In this document: piece after piece, positions 47,801 to 60,800 of the stretch | Layout: every line of letters starts with the position of its first letter | Numbering within the stretch: the first letter of the stretch is position 1 | DNA from: Tetrastigma voinierianum | Taxonomy: Eukaryota > Streptophyta > Magnoliopsida > Vitales > Vitaceae | Assembly (NCBI GenBank): GCA_016808115.1 | Contig: JAEQBH010002182.1 | Coordinates: 124,001 to 188,000, forward strand | Direction: 5' to 3' | DNA: 64,000 bases | Notes under the pieces: model-generated | Databases searched by the model: none | What the model saw: the letters and a program-made list of their open reading frames with translations, nothing else | Told to the model about the DNA's origin: nothing | Program-made: the position numbers and the translations under genes

Positions 47801-49736
47801 AAAATATTCATTGTTTAAATCAATAGTTCATACATCCAGAAGGGAAACATTGGTTAAATTCTTGCCTGTTTGATCTCTCTCAGCAGATACAGGAAGAAGT
47901 TTTTGCAGTTGGTCTTTATGGATGGATTACAGGATCTGGAGGGAGAAAATGTTTTTATTTGTTTCTTCACTATCTTCTTAAAGCACAAAGCATGCAACTT
48001 GTATATTTTGTCCACTTTTAATACAATATTTATCTTTAAAATAGTAATAGCTGTGTCAACTGCATCCTTAATTCTTTGAAAACTTTTTACATATTTTATT
48101 AACCAGTTGATTACCTCAAACTTTGAACCCTTAGAAAGTTGACATTAATAGAAGGAAGCATTATGTTTGCCATACATTTCATGGATTGTAAGAAGTGTTT
48201 AAAACTGCAGGATACCCAGTCTATCACTCCATGTATGATGACTTCATCTGGATGAAGAAATTTGGTGACCCAATGTTTCATAGACATGCAGCAGATTATT
48301 CAGAAATTTCTCACATAACAAAATCATATCATATCTAGAGCATTCATGGTTCATTAGGGTTCATCACGTATCCTATATTCCTATCATCTACTAAATTATC
48401 TGAGTTTTGATGTTATCCCATGTTTGATGAAGAAAATAAGTAACATTCTATTCACATCTACCACTTTTTGCCTTTCAAGGAAACATTGATTGTCTAGAAA
48501 CTAAGAAAAGCAAAATATTAAATACATGTTCCTGTAATGATACGCCCGGCTCAAACTTGCAGACCTTTGCTGCTGTAAAAGTTGTTGGGCCAAATGCGAG
48601 TTCGTTAAGAAGTTAATTGCTCGTTTTTGCTAATGTTCTATAAAACATTCAATAGCATTTGGGTTTAAATGGCTCTTCGACTTGCAGACGAGGAGTTCTT
48701 GCCTTTCGATTATCTCTCCTATGCATATGAGCTTGGGTATGTATCTTGAAGGCTATAAGCGGAGCATAATCTAATAATACGATAAGTCTTATTTGAACGT
48801 AAACTAAATGAAACGATGTTAAATCCTACAACGAAAATTACCAAGGACACGAAGAGATCTCAGAACCAGACACCCGACCTTATTCCCCTGTTCAAGTCTA
48901 TTGAGAAGCTGAAAAGAGCAGCAATTTGAGATAAATCTGGAAGATATTCATGGGTTTCCCAGTGCTTCGGTCTGAAAATAATATATTAACATGTATCAAA
49001 TAATAGAGTGTGATCTTTTAGGAAATCGAAAAGAAAACAAGGTTAGTTTATCAATGAAGGAAAATGGCATTTGAAAGTGAAATGATTGTGAACAATATGA
49101 TGGCAGAGGCGAGCATTTTCAGCAGATGGATTTTCTGGGAAGATATAGTATAAACTATTTAGTATGTTTCCCCTAGCAGTGACTAAGGGTTCTCTTTTAT
49201 TCTTTAAAAATATTATATATCCTGTTGGACAGTGTCGGTGAAGGAAAACCCTAGTACACATGCAGTACACAAGGAATCACCCAGAAGAAAAGACCAAGAT
49301 CATAAGCTGAGGCCCAGGTCAGCATTAAACTCAGAACTTTGAACAAAATGCACAAACAGAAGGATGATTCCTTCTAGTACAGAAAACCATTATTAAAAGA
49401 CATTTGCTGAAGCTCGCTGATCTGAGATTTAGTCAAAGTCTCAATCTAATCAGTAATAATCAGCATATGAGAGATTGTGGTTCTTCAGTACTACCTATAA
49501 CAGGTTTCTATACTATTACAAATATGACCTAAAATTTCCTGATTATGTTCAACATTGCAGATTTATGCGCCAGTAAATCATGATGACTATGGTTCTAAAT
49601 CCTTCCCTGGGATAGGCGATGCTATTGAAGAGGCAAAGAGTCAAAGCACAGAAAAGTCGTGAGCTTAATTTTACTTTGAAGGTGTGATATCTAGAGCTGT
49701 CAGACACTGTCCTGGGTTCTCAATGGTGATCTTTGA
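44848..49736 (+). CDS. AMP1: AMP1-like glutamate carboxypeptidase II (M28 family), frameshifted in this sequence
   Basis: Plant AMP1 is a type II membrane protein of the ER, related to glutamate carboxypeptidase II, that controls meristem size, leaf rate and microRNA-guided translation repression. The start MSKVKVFV at 44848 gives a membrane anchor (IAIATSLFFLLF). Then come RRPHIAGSKANADAAAYVFS in the first frame, and GAIG..AVVYTDRKDYGGGG, MIPSLPISAKDGEAIMRTLG and VANDDWQGS later in exon 1 (to 45807). Further exons: 45947-, 46173-46404 (DAW; RRTIVLCNWDAEEYGL), 46490-, 46807- (SIYQSWVGSNWRSPT), 48211- (GYPVYHSMYDDFIWMKKFGD), about 48650- (ALRLADEEFLPF), about 48880- (PLFKSIEKLKRAA), about 49060- and 49560-49664 (DDYGSKSFPGIGDAIEEAKS), ending at TGA 49734-49736. 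The zinc-ligand His of YPVYHSMYDDF and the catalytic Glu of DAEEYG remain. Many one- to several-base indels break exons 1-4, and the exon with GGGGSDYAAF is not visible. It is either a pseudogene or a noisy consensus. Confidence 0.85.
47195..47361 (+). mobile_element. 5'-truncated LINE 3' end in an AMP1 intron
   Basis: The segment 'gtctgtatattgttg ... tttgtatgaaatcaatcac' ends in TTATC followed by 18 A (to 47360). The TATC/(A)n terminus is the same 3' end as in the LINEs at 52.2 and 57.65 kb. The left boundary is approximate and no clear target duplication was seen. Confidence 0.6.
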
Positions 49737-51897
49737 TTATGCATATGTAGAAACCTAATGTTGTTCAGTACTTCTCTATGAGCCTGTGATAATAGCATGG
49801 ATGTCTTGATTTTCACTTTAAGAATCAATCATCCATATGGGTCCCAGCACAAATAAATCATTGATAGAACTATTGTCAATTTATAATGAACCTAAGTGTA
49901 GTTCAAGTACTTCCTTTCAAGCTATGAATTTGCAGTAGGCAAACCCAGGTAATCAATCATCCATGTGGATCCCAACAATAGCTTTGTGAACCAGTCAGCT
50001 AAAAAGTTGCAGTTATTTTTCTTGTGACTAGTTCTTATGGATCTTTAATAATGATCTCACCTAGGCTGAAGCCAACCTCAACAATCCGATGATGTGATGA
50101 TTCTGTCAAAGTATGGTTGATAATCTAGAATAATTAGTTTGCAGAAGGGAAACAGAGAAGGCAATATCAGACTAATGTACACTTAGAACCCAAATTAGAT
50201 CGTTTAATGGAACAACATGCTGCATCTGATGGGGGAAGACAAATAAACTTCATTAGATTAACAATTACTTCCAGGGCATGATTTGTCTGAAACTGAATGA
50301 CGAGAATTCAGATCAATACCTAGTTATATTACTCCACATTCCAGTTAATTTAGATCAAAAACTCATTCAAATTAGTTCAATTTAATCTACCTGATCTAAC
50401 ATTTGGTGACATTATTTAATTGAAGCCAACAACTGGGCAGATGCAACTTAACAATGGTGTTTTGGTGGTGTCATATCTGTTTTAGAGATGTGTGGCCTCT
50501 GGCTCAAATTGGAAAAAGTCAGCATCTATCATTTTATGAAACAATGCCTTCGCTAGTTTAAATAAATCAAGTTGATAATAACAAGGTCATAAGAGTACGC
50601 AAATACAACGAGTTGTTCAGATACATATAATGATTTAAAAGAAGATTTTGCATTCTAAGTACATTTGAAGAATAAAGGTTCTCTGCCTCTTTATGATGTG
50701 TATAAATTCTCAGGAGTATCCACCAAGCCCGATAAGTGTCTCTATTCATTGATCTGTTTCATTGTGCAAATTTCTATAGACTCTTAATTTGCCTTTGGTT
50801 GTCTACATTTCTTTCCATCATCTCCCAACTACTAAAAATATAACTAACTCCCAAAAAAAATCCACCCTCGTTGTTAAACCTATTGTCAATATACATAATT
50901 CCAAATGTGCTCAAAATCTGACCTACATCAAACCACAAAAGGATACCAAACCATAAAGCACAATAAAATTCATTTCCAAAGCCCAAGACTAGTTACTCCC
51001 AAAATTCTTGCGAATACAACAGAACAGAACATTCTCCTGTTCTGAGTGCTTCTATTATCAATGCCTTTCTAAAGAGCAAGACAGCAAAATCCAAATTGAG
51101 TAATAGTTGTCAGGTCAGAAACTCATTCTCTCAAGAAAAAAGCCCAACAGAAGTTTCACATAAAGATGACTTAATAAAAAGAAAGCGACCAAAAAATTCA
51201 GGGAGGGTGTTTCTAACAATGTGTAAGCAAAAGTTGAGTTATCTGGTCTATTATAGAATCTATCCAAAAAAATCCAACAAAATAAATAGTAGACCAAACT
51301 ACTTACCATTTTGGAACCATATGTTCTGGTAAATCCAACAATTTTTTGCAAACATGAAAGGCATTTTATGTGCAACTCTTCAACATTGTTGGGACTTTTT
51401 CATGTGCAACTCTTCAACTCTTCAACATTGTTGGGACTTTTTATTATTACGGTTAAGCTGAAGGTAAGCAATGAGAATTGTATACAATGTCATGCTAAAA
51501 ACAAGGTTATGCACCACAATGCATCCTTAGTTTCTCTAGATAAGACATTACAGCACTGAAGTCAACAAGTAACCATATTACAAAGAGGCAGGAGTGCAGA
51601 ATAGAAATGCATCAGGAAAAATCTTGCACAAATGCGTAGATATCTCATTTTAAAAGAAGTGTAGTAACTCGGAATATCGTATGGAAACAGAACCTATAGT
51701 AAGTTGGTGTTCAATTTGAATTCTTATCTGCTCCTACATGCTTTACAATCAGCGAGGGTATAAACTAAAACAGATGCAACTTGTAAGGAAATAGGGTTTA
51801 TATCAGAATTGTAAAACCTTCTATTCTGTAAAATATATACAATTAAGCTAACTGAAACCTAAATATGTACAATAAATTACTGGAATGCTTAAGACCT
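49737..51897. other. Intergenic region between convergent AMP1-like and VPS15 genes
   Basis: No gene is visible. Short ORFs (50774-50986, 51096-51559) overlap on both strands and have no motifs. The word 'caactcttcaacattgttgggactttt' is duplicated in tandem at 51376-51442. The ends hold the 3' UTRs of the two flanking genes. Confidence 0.55.
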
Positions 51898-54800
51898 CTA
51901 CTTCCAAACCTTGATAGCCCCATCTCTACTGCTTGATATCAAGAGTCTCTGATTCAACTTGACAGATGCCAATGAGAGGACAGAATCACGGTGACAACCA
52001 GCGAATCAGTAAGCATGATTCTGAACTTCTGCTGATATCAACAGTAGCAGAGGACGTCTCCTTGTCTCCTGTTTTCCAGAAGGAGATCTCAAATTTAGTC
52101 TTACAAATCTTAATTGCATAAGCTATGTCAAATTACAAAGACTTCTCAGTTTCCCAAGGAATCTCAAAACAGAAAAATGCAGAAGTCAAGGAACTTTTTT
52201 TTTTTGATAAATAAAAAGTCAAGGAACTTATAAAGAGATGGACTTTTTTTCAAGCCCTAAAATGAGATTTCCAGGTTAATACAACAAGTGCATGGGTTAC
52301 TGGAGTTAAAATAATTTGAATCAAGAACAGAAAATCATGGTCCTTCAATTATGAGAGTAGACCTACAATTCTTCTGTGTAAAAGATCTAATACTTAACAA
52401 GCTTCCTCCACTTTCCGGTAACGAACTAAATCAAGCAGCTGCAAATAGTTTGAATACAAATAAGTATAATGGAAGGTAACTGAGCAATTGAATTTAGATC
52501 CAAGATAAAAGTTTAAAGTAGCTTCCGACAAAAGAAGAGACATTTCCCCCTCCCTCCCTTCTCCCCCTTTAACACACAAACTTGAACAGTCCTCCAAACC
52601 ATTTTTTGTCTATATGATGGCTACCCTAATCAAAGCCATCTCCCCCATTTTTTTAACAATACATTTCCCTACTCACTCTCCCATAAAGAAGACGTTTCAA
52701 CACGTAGCCAAGGTTAGAAATTCTGGGGAAAAGGAAATGATATATTATTTCACATACCTGCACCACTTGCACCCCAAAAGTAGATTTGGTTTCAAAGAAA
52801 TCATCATTTCCAACTCCCTTTAAGGTTGGTCCACAAATAGAGTAACTTCGGTCGGGGCTGCAATATGGAAGAACCAGAATTGATTAAATTGCACAAATGT
52901 TAAAGGATGGTTTGCAGACAATAATGGAATTCAAATTTGAACCTGTAATGGTCCCATCGACGTATCTTCAAGTCAGAACTCCCAGTTAACAAATCACCCC
53001 CAGGTAACGGAAGTAAAGATCGGATGCCAGGAAGACGTGAAGCAGGTTCATTCAGCTCATCAACTCTGTATTTTGGATTGACATTTCGTCTTATATCTGG
53101 TCTAGAATTTGACTTGCTGGATGGTCTGGCCAAGGCCCAAGGTAGTTCGAACGTTAAATCAATTTCTGTGTTTGTAGTGACATGTTTATACCAAGAAAAG
53201 TAAAACGATTAACATTTGAACTCACATGGGTAGAGAAATGAGTGAAATGATAAGAAGATTAATAACAAAAGAAATGCATCATCCTAAATATTTAGAATCA
53301 CTAAAATTAGACTGTTTTGTGAAAAAATAGACCCTCATCTTCATTTGCTCTGATTAATTCTTATTTTTTAAGTGTTCCACATCCTACTTCCATATTACAT
53401 CCAGAGTCAGTAACCCCCATATAATAACTATAATGATTAACAAAATCAAACAGGATGGCTGTAACTCTACAATGTCCAATCCCTTCCTCTCAGCTCTTTC
53501 TAACAGCCATTTATTATAGAAGAGATTATCTAAACTCACCATTTATCACCTGAATGAGAGTTATATACATTTCTCATTATCAAAAATTCTTGGATGCTAA
53601 ATTTTTGACAATAAAGATAATTGTAACATACCTGGTGGCAGCTACCATTCTCAGCATTCCAGAGAGATACTTCATTGCAACCTGCAGCAACATAAATAAG
53701 TGGTCTTGCCATAGTTGATATAGAAGCGTTTGGAGGAGGAACAAAAAGGCAAATTTTCTCTATGGGGCATACAAGAGAATACTGCCAGGAATTAACAGGT
53801 ACCAGGAGCATGAATCCCAAAGTGTAAACTACCCACGCCGAAGAACCGGATACAAACCAATTCCCTTGGACCAGTTCTGGAAGACCATAACCTTCCTCAG
53901 GAATTGCTTTCAATGTCCATGCATCTGAATTAGTCCTTGTATCCCACAAATGGATACCACAATTTTGGGTGCTGTACAAAACCATTTGACTAGGAGAGCC
54001 CTCAGCACAGTAGTTCAAAAGGCTGAGGATGGCCCCCTCCCCAACATCCTTTTTTTTAACATCAGCAATACCTGAATATTTCTCAACAACATTTCCAAGT
54101 CCTCTGGAAATGTAATCAACAGAGAACATATGTATGATGCCATCATGCTCCAACAATGACCTGAGCAGAGTTCCGAGACATTGCGGGGTACCAGTCTTTC
54201 GGCCCTCAAGAGGATAAAGTTAGCCTTGACTAAATGGGATATCCTTTTCCAATTTTTTGAATCCCACCTTGACCCGGTGGAGTCATCAGATGCCACTCAC
54301 AAAAAAACTGTGGTCAGTCGAAATGGCAATGTCATTGACAGCAGAACAATGCTCCTGTAGGTGGGCAACTAAAACTCCACGAGGCCTCCACCCCATATCC
54401 GGAATTGATGATGTTCGTGTAAAAGATGGCAATCCAGTTATATCAGTTGAAGAAGAAGAATCCTCACTTGTAATAGAACTATCTTTTGATGTTCCAGAGA
54501 TTCCCATCTCTTGAAACTTGCTGTTGACATAGGCTGTTTGGTCATTTTCCCTGCTTTCTGGTTCATGTACCACTCTATAGAACTGTTTAGAACTATTACC
54601 AAAGCCGAATGACCCTGAAACTTGAGCTTTGGTGCAGGAAATAGATAGCCAAACTAAGCTTGATTTACTTGCTGTTGGGTCCATCAAGGCAAGGATGATG
54701 AACCACTTCCTAGGGAGTTCAACTGTAACATGAATCGATATGAAGAAATTCCACTGCCCGTTTGTCCATGCAAAGTAAAGGAGTAAAGGTATACCTTCAG

Positions 54801-57800
54801 ATGATTTATCACAAACGAAGCTGTTCATGCCCCCAATCTGTGGTGTCATTGCTAAAAACCGAGAATTGTAGCCATTCGGAGTGCACAGAGGATCAGAGAT
54901 GCTGCTCAACAGCAGGAATCATTATACAAAACTTCCCACTGCTCTCCACCTAGCCTCCTAGAATTTGTTGATTGAGCACCAGCGCTGTTGTGCTGCATTG
55001 CCAACAGGTTTTTTGAGCCTCAAGAGCTCAAGCCGCCCATCAGGCAAGCTTTTCATTAAATTTAACTCCTCTGCTCCACTCCTGCGCAAATCAACAGTCT
55101 CCCATTGCTTAGGTTGTGCTGACGAGTTATACCATATCTTTCTCTGTCTATCCAGCATATCTGAGCTCCTGGCATTCTCCAAAACTTCATAAAATATCTG
55201 TCTAGAGACTGGGGGCTTAAGACATGAAAGAAGAGCCATCTCTGAAGCCAGAGATGCAGGTTGCCTACGGAGGAAAGGGCGTATCACTGGAGCCAGGAAA
55301 ACATATGAATCTACAGCACCTAAGTTTTCACTACTAGCAGCAATGAAGGCAACAGCTGACCTTCTTACCCATTGACTAGGATAACATAACAATGGAAAGG
55401 CATGCTCTATCATCTCAAGTAGTATCCTCTTCCGCAAGAAACCACTTTTGCACAGAACAGCCAAGCAATCCAATGCATTGACGATGACAGCTTCTGTTGC
55501 ATCACTTAAAGCCTGCTCAATGTAAGGTAAAAGATATTCTACACTTCTTAACTACAAAGAAGCAAACATACACAATCTGGCCATAGAAAACTGCCCTTAG
55601 TTGCTCATCTCTGTCATTTAGGAAAGCAGGAAGGATGGGTAACAGAAAGTCATTACTTTGTCTCTGGCCAAAGAAGCAGCATAAGTTTCCAATGTCCTGT
55701 AGGAGGGCTCTCCTGATATTTGGTGTTTGCTTTGGGCCCATTACTAGTTCTTGAACAACCTCAGCTATGGACTTCCTCAACTGTACAAGCTGTGTCTTCT
55801 GCAGCCTTCCAGATGTCTCAGTGGAAGGTGCCACGATTTCGTTGTGAATTCAACTCATCAAGCACCCCAGCCTCAGCCAAGCTTAATGAGTGAAATCAAG
55901 AATCCATAGGCAGTTAATGCCAGCTTAGATATATCTGGTACAACATATCCTCACACTTCTTCCTCTGATCATCAGGAAGCATGGAAAGCATTGGAAGAAT
56001 GTATTCAGGAAAAATTTTAGCATCACTAGGAGGAAAATCTCGAACTAGAGGGAGAATGTCACAAAGAGTCTCCAGAGCAGCACAGCGTACAATTGCTGCT
56101 GGATCAGAAAGCATGGCAATAACATAAGGAAGCACACGCTGCAAGCGATCTTCATCATCAATATACAGGGAACAAGATTTAAGTAGAAGTATTGCACCCC
56201 TCCTCAGATGAGGCAACTTGACATTGCGTATACAGGAACAGAGCAGTGAGGCAATTAGAACCATACCTTCACAGCTCGTACAATCCTGAGGTAGTGGTAA
56301 GAAAGGAATGCCAAAAGTATCTGACTGTATCATACTGTGACATCAATGTATTCAGATCATTCATTGTAATCTTCTTGGAAGGGGATAATCATTTTTCTTG
56401 AATACATTGGAGATGGTATGAGCTAACCTGCCAGGTGAATTTTTGCCAGAGTTTTGGTGTGAAGTAGGTGTATCCTCCACTTCTGCCTTTGCACCAGAAT
56501 AAATATTACTCTGTTTTACATCTTTGAGCAGGCTATTGATATCACCAAGGAGTTCAAACTGGTTATGAATTAAGCCTTTTTCATTCTCCCATTTTCTCAC
56601 GGAATTCCTCATCAAATTTTGTTTTGTAACCACCTGTTTTGATGGTTTACAGCCTGTGGCATTTGAAGGTGTGCTCAGTTCAGCACTTGGGACCTCAGCT
56701 GATGTCTTGCTCATCATTTGCTTGTGTATCTCATGGAAAAGACTCTGGCAGACTGCAACCTGCAACAGAAATTATATAGTATGAAGCACAAAAGTGAAGT
56801 GCTAAAAGATTTAAACTATAAAAGATCCTTACCCTCGTATCTGAATCAAGAGGATTCAAGCAGGAATAGAAATTGTGAAGAAATGGTGAGAAGTAGCCTG
56901 GAAACAAAATGGATGCATAGTTCTGTAGATAGCTTTCAGCAGAAAAACGTGACTCCGGGTCTAGCTGAATCATATGAAGAATCATCTTGCGAACTCCAGA
57001 ATCTGGGATCTACATTTCAGAATATAATCACCAAGCATGAACAAATGTAAAAAGGATCCCTGAATTCATGAAACTCTAGGGGAAAATCATAGACAAAGAT
57101 AATACCAAAGAAAACAAGAATGAAGGTGCAGGGGAAGCAAACAAAGGGTGCACACTATAAAAGGTCATGGACAAAGAACAGAAAAAACAATAATAGAGCA
57201 AAAGAGAACAGGCTTTATGGTTCAAGTTGAGCAAAATTTTGACCAAACAGAGTTAGGTACAAATTATAGAGAGAGAGAGAGAGAGAGATTCTCCAGATGT
57301 TGGCTAGGATCATACTTGCCCTCTCATATAGTTTTTCAGTAGTTGGGATAGTTCAAACAATGGCTGACCCTCAAGGAAAAGTTCTGCGATCACACACCTA
57401 AGACAGAACCAAGATGAAGATAAGCTAGGAAAACATTGAAAAATTATAGAATGGAGCATGCATGAGAACACAAAACAACACAAAGATGCCGATGACAGAG
57501 TCAAAGGCAGTCTCAACAAAGAGGTCAAGTTTGATTTAACTTGCTTTGAAAACATATTTCAGAATATGTGATTTCTCTAGAAAAGAAAAGGAAAGAGTAG
57601 ATTAACATGTTAATCCATTGAAACCTGAAAATGCCAAAACTCTTAACCATACATCTTTTTGATAGGCAAAGGCAAGCACGTATATTAATGCACAAAAAGA
57701 ATAGAGTCAAGAAGCCCCCAAGAATATGTATGAGTATACAAAGATTTGATCCATATACAAAAACAGTCCAATACCTACCAACTGAAGAAAGAAAGGCCTA

Positions 57801-60800
57801 AAGAATACACAAAAGATAACACTCCCCTAGCTCCAAGCAATTAGCCCAATAGACAAACATGCTAATGAATGAAGATTTTAATCTGGATAAAGAGAACCAT
57901 ACGACAAACACTATCCTCGCCTTCCTCCAAATAGCTCAAAACAAGCAAAGAGGAGCTGCCATCCATAGTTTACATTTTTTCCCACAGTAAACGGCTCCAG
58001 CCTTGCTAACCTCACAAGTAAGGGCAGCACAAATTAAGCCTGGATAGAGATGAGCGCCCCCACAAGCTCCAAATTGAATGACAAGGCAATAAGAGGTGAT
58101 CCAGTTCTCTTCCGCTCGCTTCGCACAAATAACACCTACTAGCCATCTAAAAAACCCCCTCTTCCCCGAAAGTGCTGTTCCATGGTAAGAACTTTACCCC
58201 ACCAAACTTCCTAAGCAAAAAAACACAATCTTAAAATGCTCATATTGTTCCAAAGCATTTTCCAAAGGGCTATCCACATTTCCTTCTATCAGTAAGAAAG
58301 ATTTGCCCTAATGTAATGCTTACAAACCTTTTATCCCCTTCCAATATTCTATCATAAGCCTCTTTGATTTATTCTACTTTTGACCAAAATCATGAAGGTG
58401 AACCTCCTAGCACCCAATCATTGTGTACTTAACAAAAATAGTGTGGTTCGCACTTTCCCCTCTTGAGCTATCCCTGTGCCATGCCTCACCCCCAGATTCG
58501 CCTAAAATGTACAGATCAAGGAAAGTCTCTCAAAGAGGGCCCTCTCCACACTAGAAATCTTCCCATAACTTTATTCTATTGCCATCCCCTAACACAAAAA
58601 CGCAGAATTGTTACACCTACTTGGATTCCTTGCTGATATCTTTCCAAGGACTTGAACCAGCATTGCCCCTTAGGGTTTTGGTGAACCAGCCTCCTTCCAC
58701 CTTGTACTTTAATCTTATCACCTCTTTCCAGATTAAATTTCCAAGAATCTCCACACCCATTTTCCAACAGCCAAGCTTACTGAGAGGCTCCTAATGCCCA
58801 AATTTCCACCTTTCTCTTACTTGAGCACGCATACTTTCTCGCTGACCTAATAGCCTTTCTCTTTTCCAAGCTCCCACCTCCCTTAAAGGAATCTTTCGAT
58901 TTTTTCCAATCCATTATGAACACCCTTAGGAAGATGAAGAGAGACATTAGGTAGATGGGTAGTTGACAAAGTGTTTAATCAAAGTGGAGCCTACCAAATT
59001 CTTTGAGATATATCGTCTTTCCAAAGCTGAAATCTTTCCTAAATCTCTTCCACCCCGATGATAGTCTAAACACCATATTATACTCAAGGCTTGCTTTTCA
59101 TTTTCAAAGAGTATTTATAAAGTAATTTCTGTTGTGTTTTTGTGGTGGCTAGACCCCAATTTGCGTTTGCCTGATGCGGTGCATTGGAACAAAAGGGCAA
59201 ACAAGCGCTTTGAAAGCAATGGGGAGCAAAGCAAGAAAGTGGTTATCACGCCGCTGACGCCCCCATCGCCGCGATCGCCCCAACGCCACGACAAGCAATA
59301 ATGTCAACAATCACAACGCCGCGATCGCTCATCGCCAACGCCGCTGACGCTCCAACGTCAGCGACGCCACCGATCCGTGACCTCATCACGAAAAGTACGA
59401 ATGGCCTAAATCGCATCGGATGCATTTAACGGCGACACCTAATTCCGTGAAAGCAGAGCGGACACGGCATCAAGACGTGCCCTGGATTTGCATCGTTTTT
59501 CATTTTTGGATCTATGAATTTACGTTTTAATACTAAACATTTTCTATTTCATCAGCTCTACATGTTCTAGGATCTATATCTAGTATATGTTGAACCCCGT
59601 ATATGTTAATGGATTAAATATTGGATCTTTATATTATTCAGGGCTTATTTATCAATTTGTTCGTCCCGTCTAATATCTATGGTTTAATTATATGGTGATG
59701 TCCTCAGCCACTACTGGCATAATCACACCGAGAGCCGAGATTCGAGAGATGAGGTTATCCAGGATCTCAGAGCACTTCGCTTGATTCAAATAGAGATATT
59801 CGATCCCGGGGCGTGTGCATTCGGGGGCTAACATTTAAGATCTCGACACCGAATGAGATGTAGAGGCTCAACTCTATTCATGATATGGCTGATATACCTC
59901 GAGCAGATATCTCGTAAGTAAGATCACCTCGCTATTGACAAATTGTAAATACATTGGGATAATAATATCTTGAATAAATAATCCACAAAGTGACAGGAGA
60001 TATAATCTAGTCTTCAATACCAAGAATGGCATTAGAATCAATAGCTTAGTCACTTCCTACATACTTTCTTTCTCTCAAAATCAATATCTCTTCGTATATT
60101 ATCTAAAAAGGTGAACCTCAGAGTCAATACACCCGTCCCTCGTGGATCGATATCCGTGCATTTGCGAGCCGCCACTATATTTACTGGGCACGCACTTGCG
60201 CACATAGGCGTCCATTTTACACACCGCGTTTTCGGCCTGTCACACCCCATCCCACACACTTACAGAGTTGTGGCGTTCCCCAAAAGGAAGTCACAAGTAA
60301 GAAGTTGGAAGAGATCCTATTTTGCATCCCACTTCTCTAGCCAAACCCTCCAGGTCCTCCATGTCCCCCACTGGCAAGATAGTACTTTTCTCCAAATTGA
60401 TATTCAACTCAAAGATAGCTTCAAACCAAAGAAGAATCCAACTAAGATTAGCCATTTGCTCAAGGCCCCGCAACAATTTAGATAGCTTCAAACCATACAT
60501 CTTATTCAAGGTTAGATGTCTTCCAAAACTCTGATACCTCTGTGGTCAATAGTACCATGCCTTGATTTACTACTAGCCCTCCAGACAACACTTTAGTAGT
60601 TAAGTAGAAGATTCTTCAACCCACAATCCAACTCAAAGCAAAGATCAATATATAGAAGACCATGCTCCTAAAAAATCTTAGTTGCTCATTTGATGTGACA
60701 AAGTATCATCTCAAACAAAAGACAAGGTACATAGGATCCTCCCATGACCAAATAGAACTCAACACAAAAACCTCTAAGCTTGGCTTTCTGCAGCATTGTA

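Noticed and set aside
53536..54156. VPS15 WD40 part as a separate gene
   Set aside because: It continues the 3.1-kb exon and the downstream WD40 exons in order; the apparent break is a frameshift.
60111..60485. 124-codon plus-strand ORF
   Set aside because: It spans the insertion/LINE junction. The LINE coding sense is on the minus strand.
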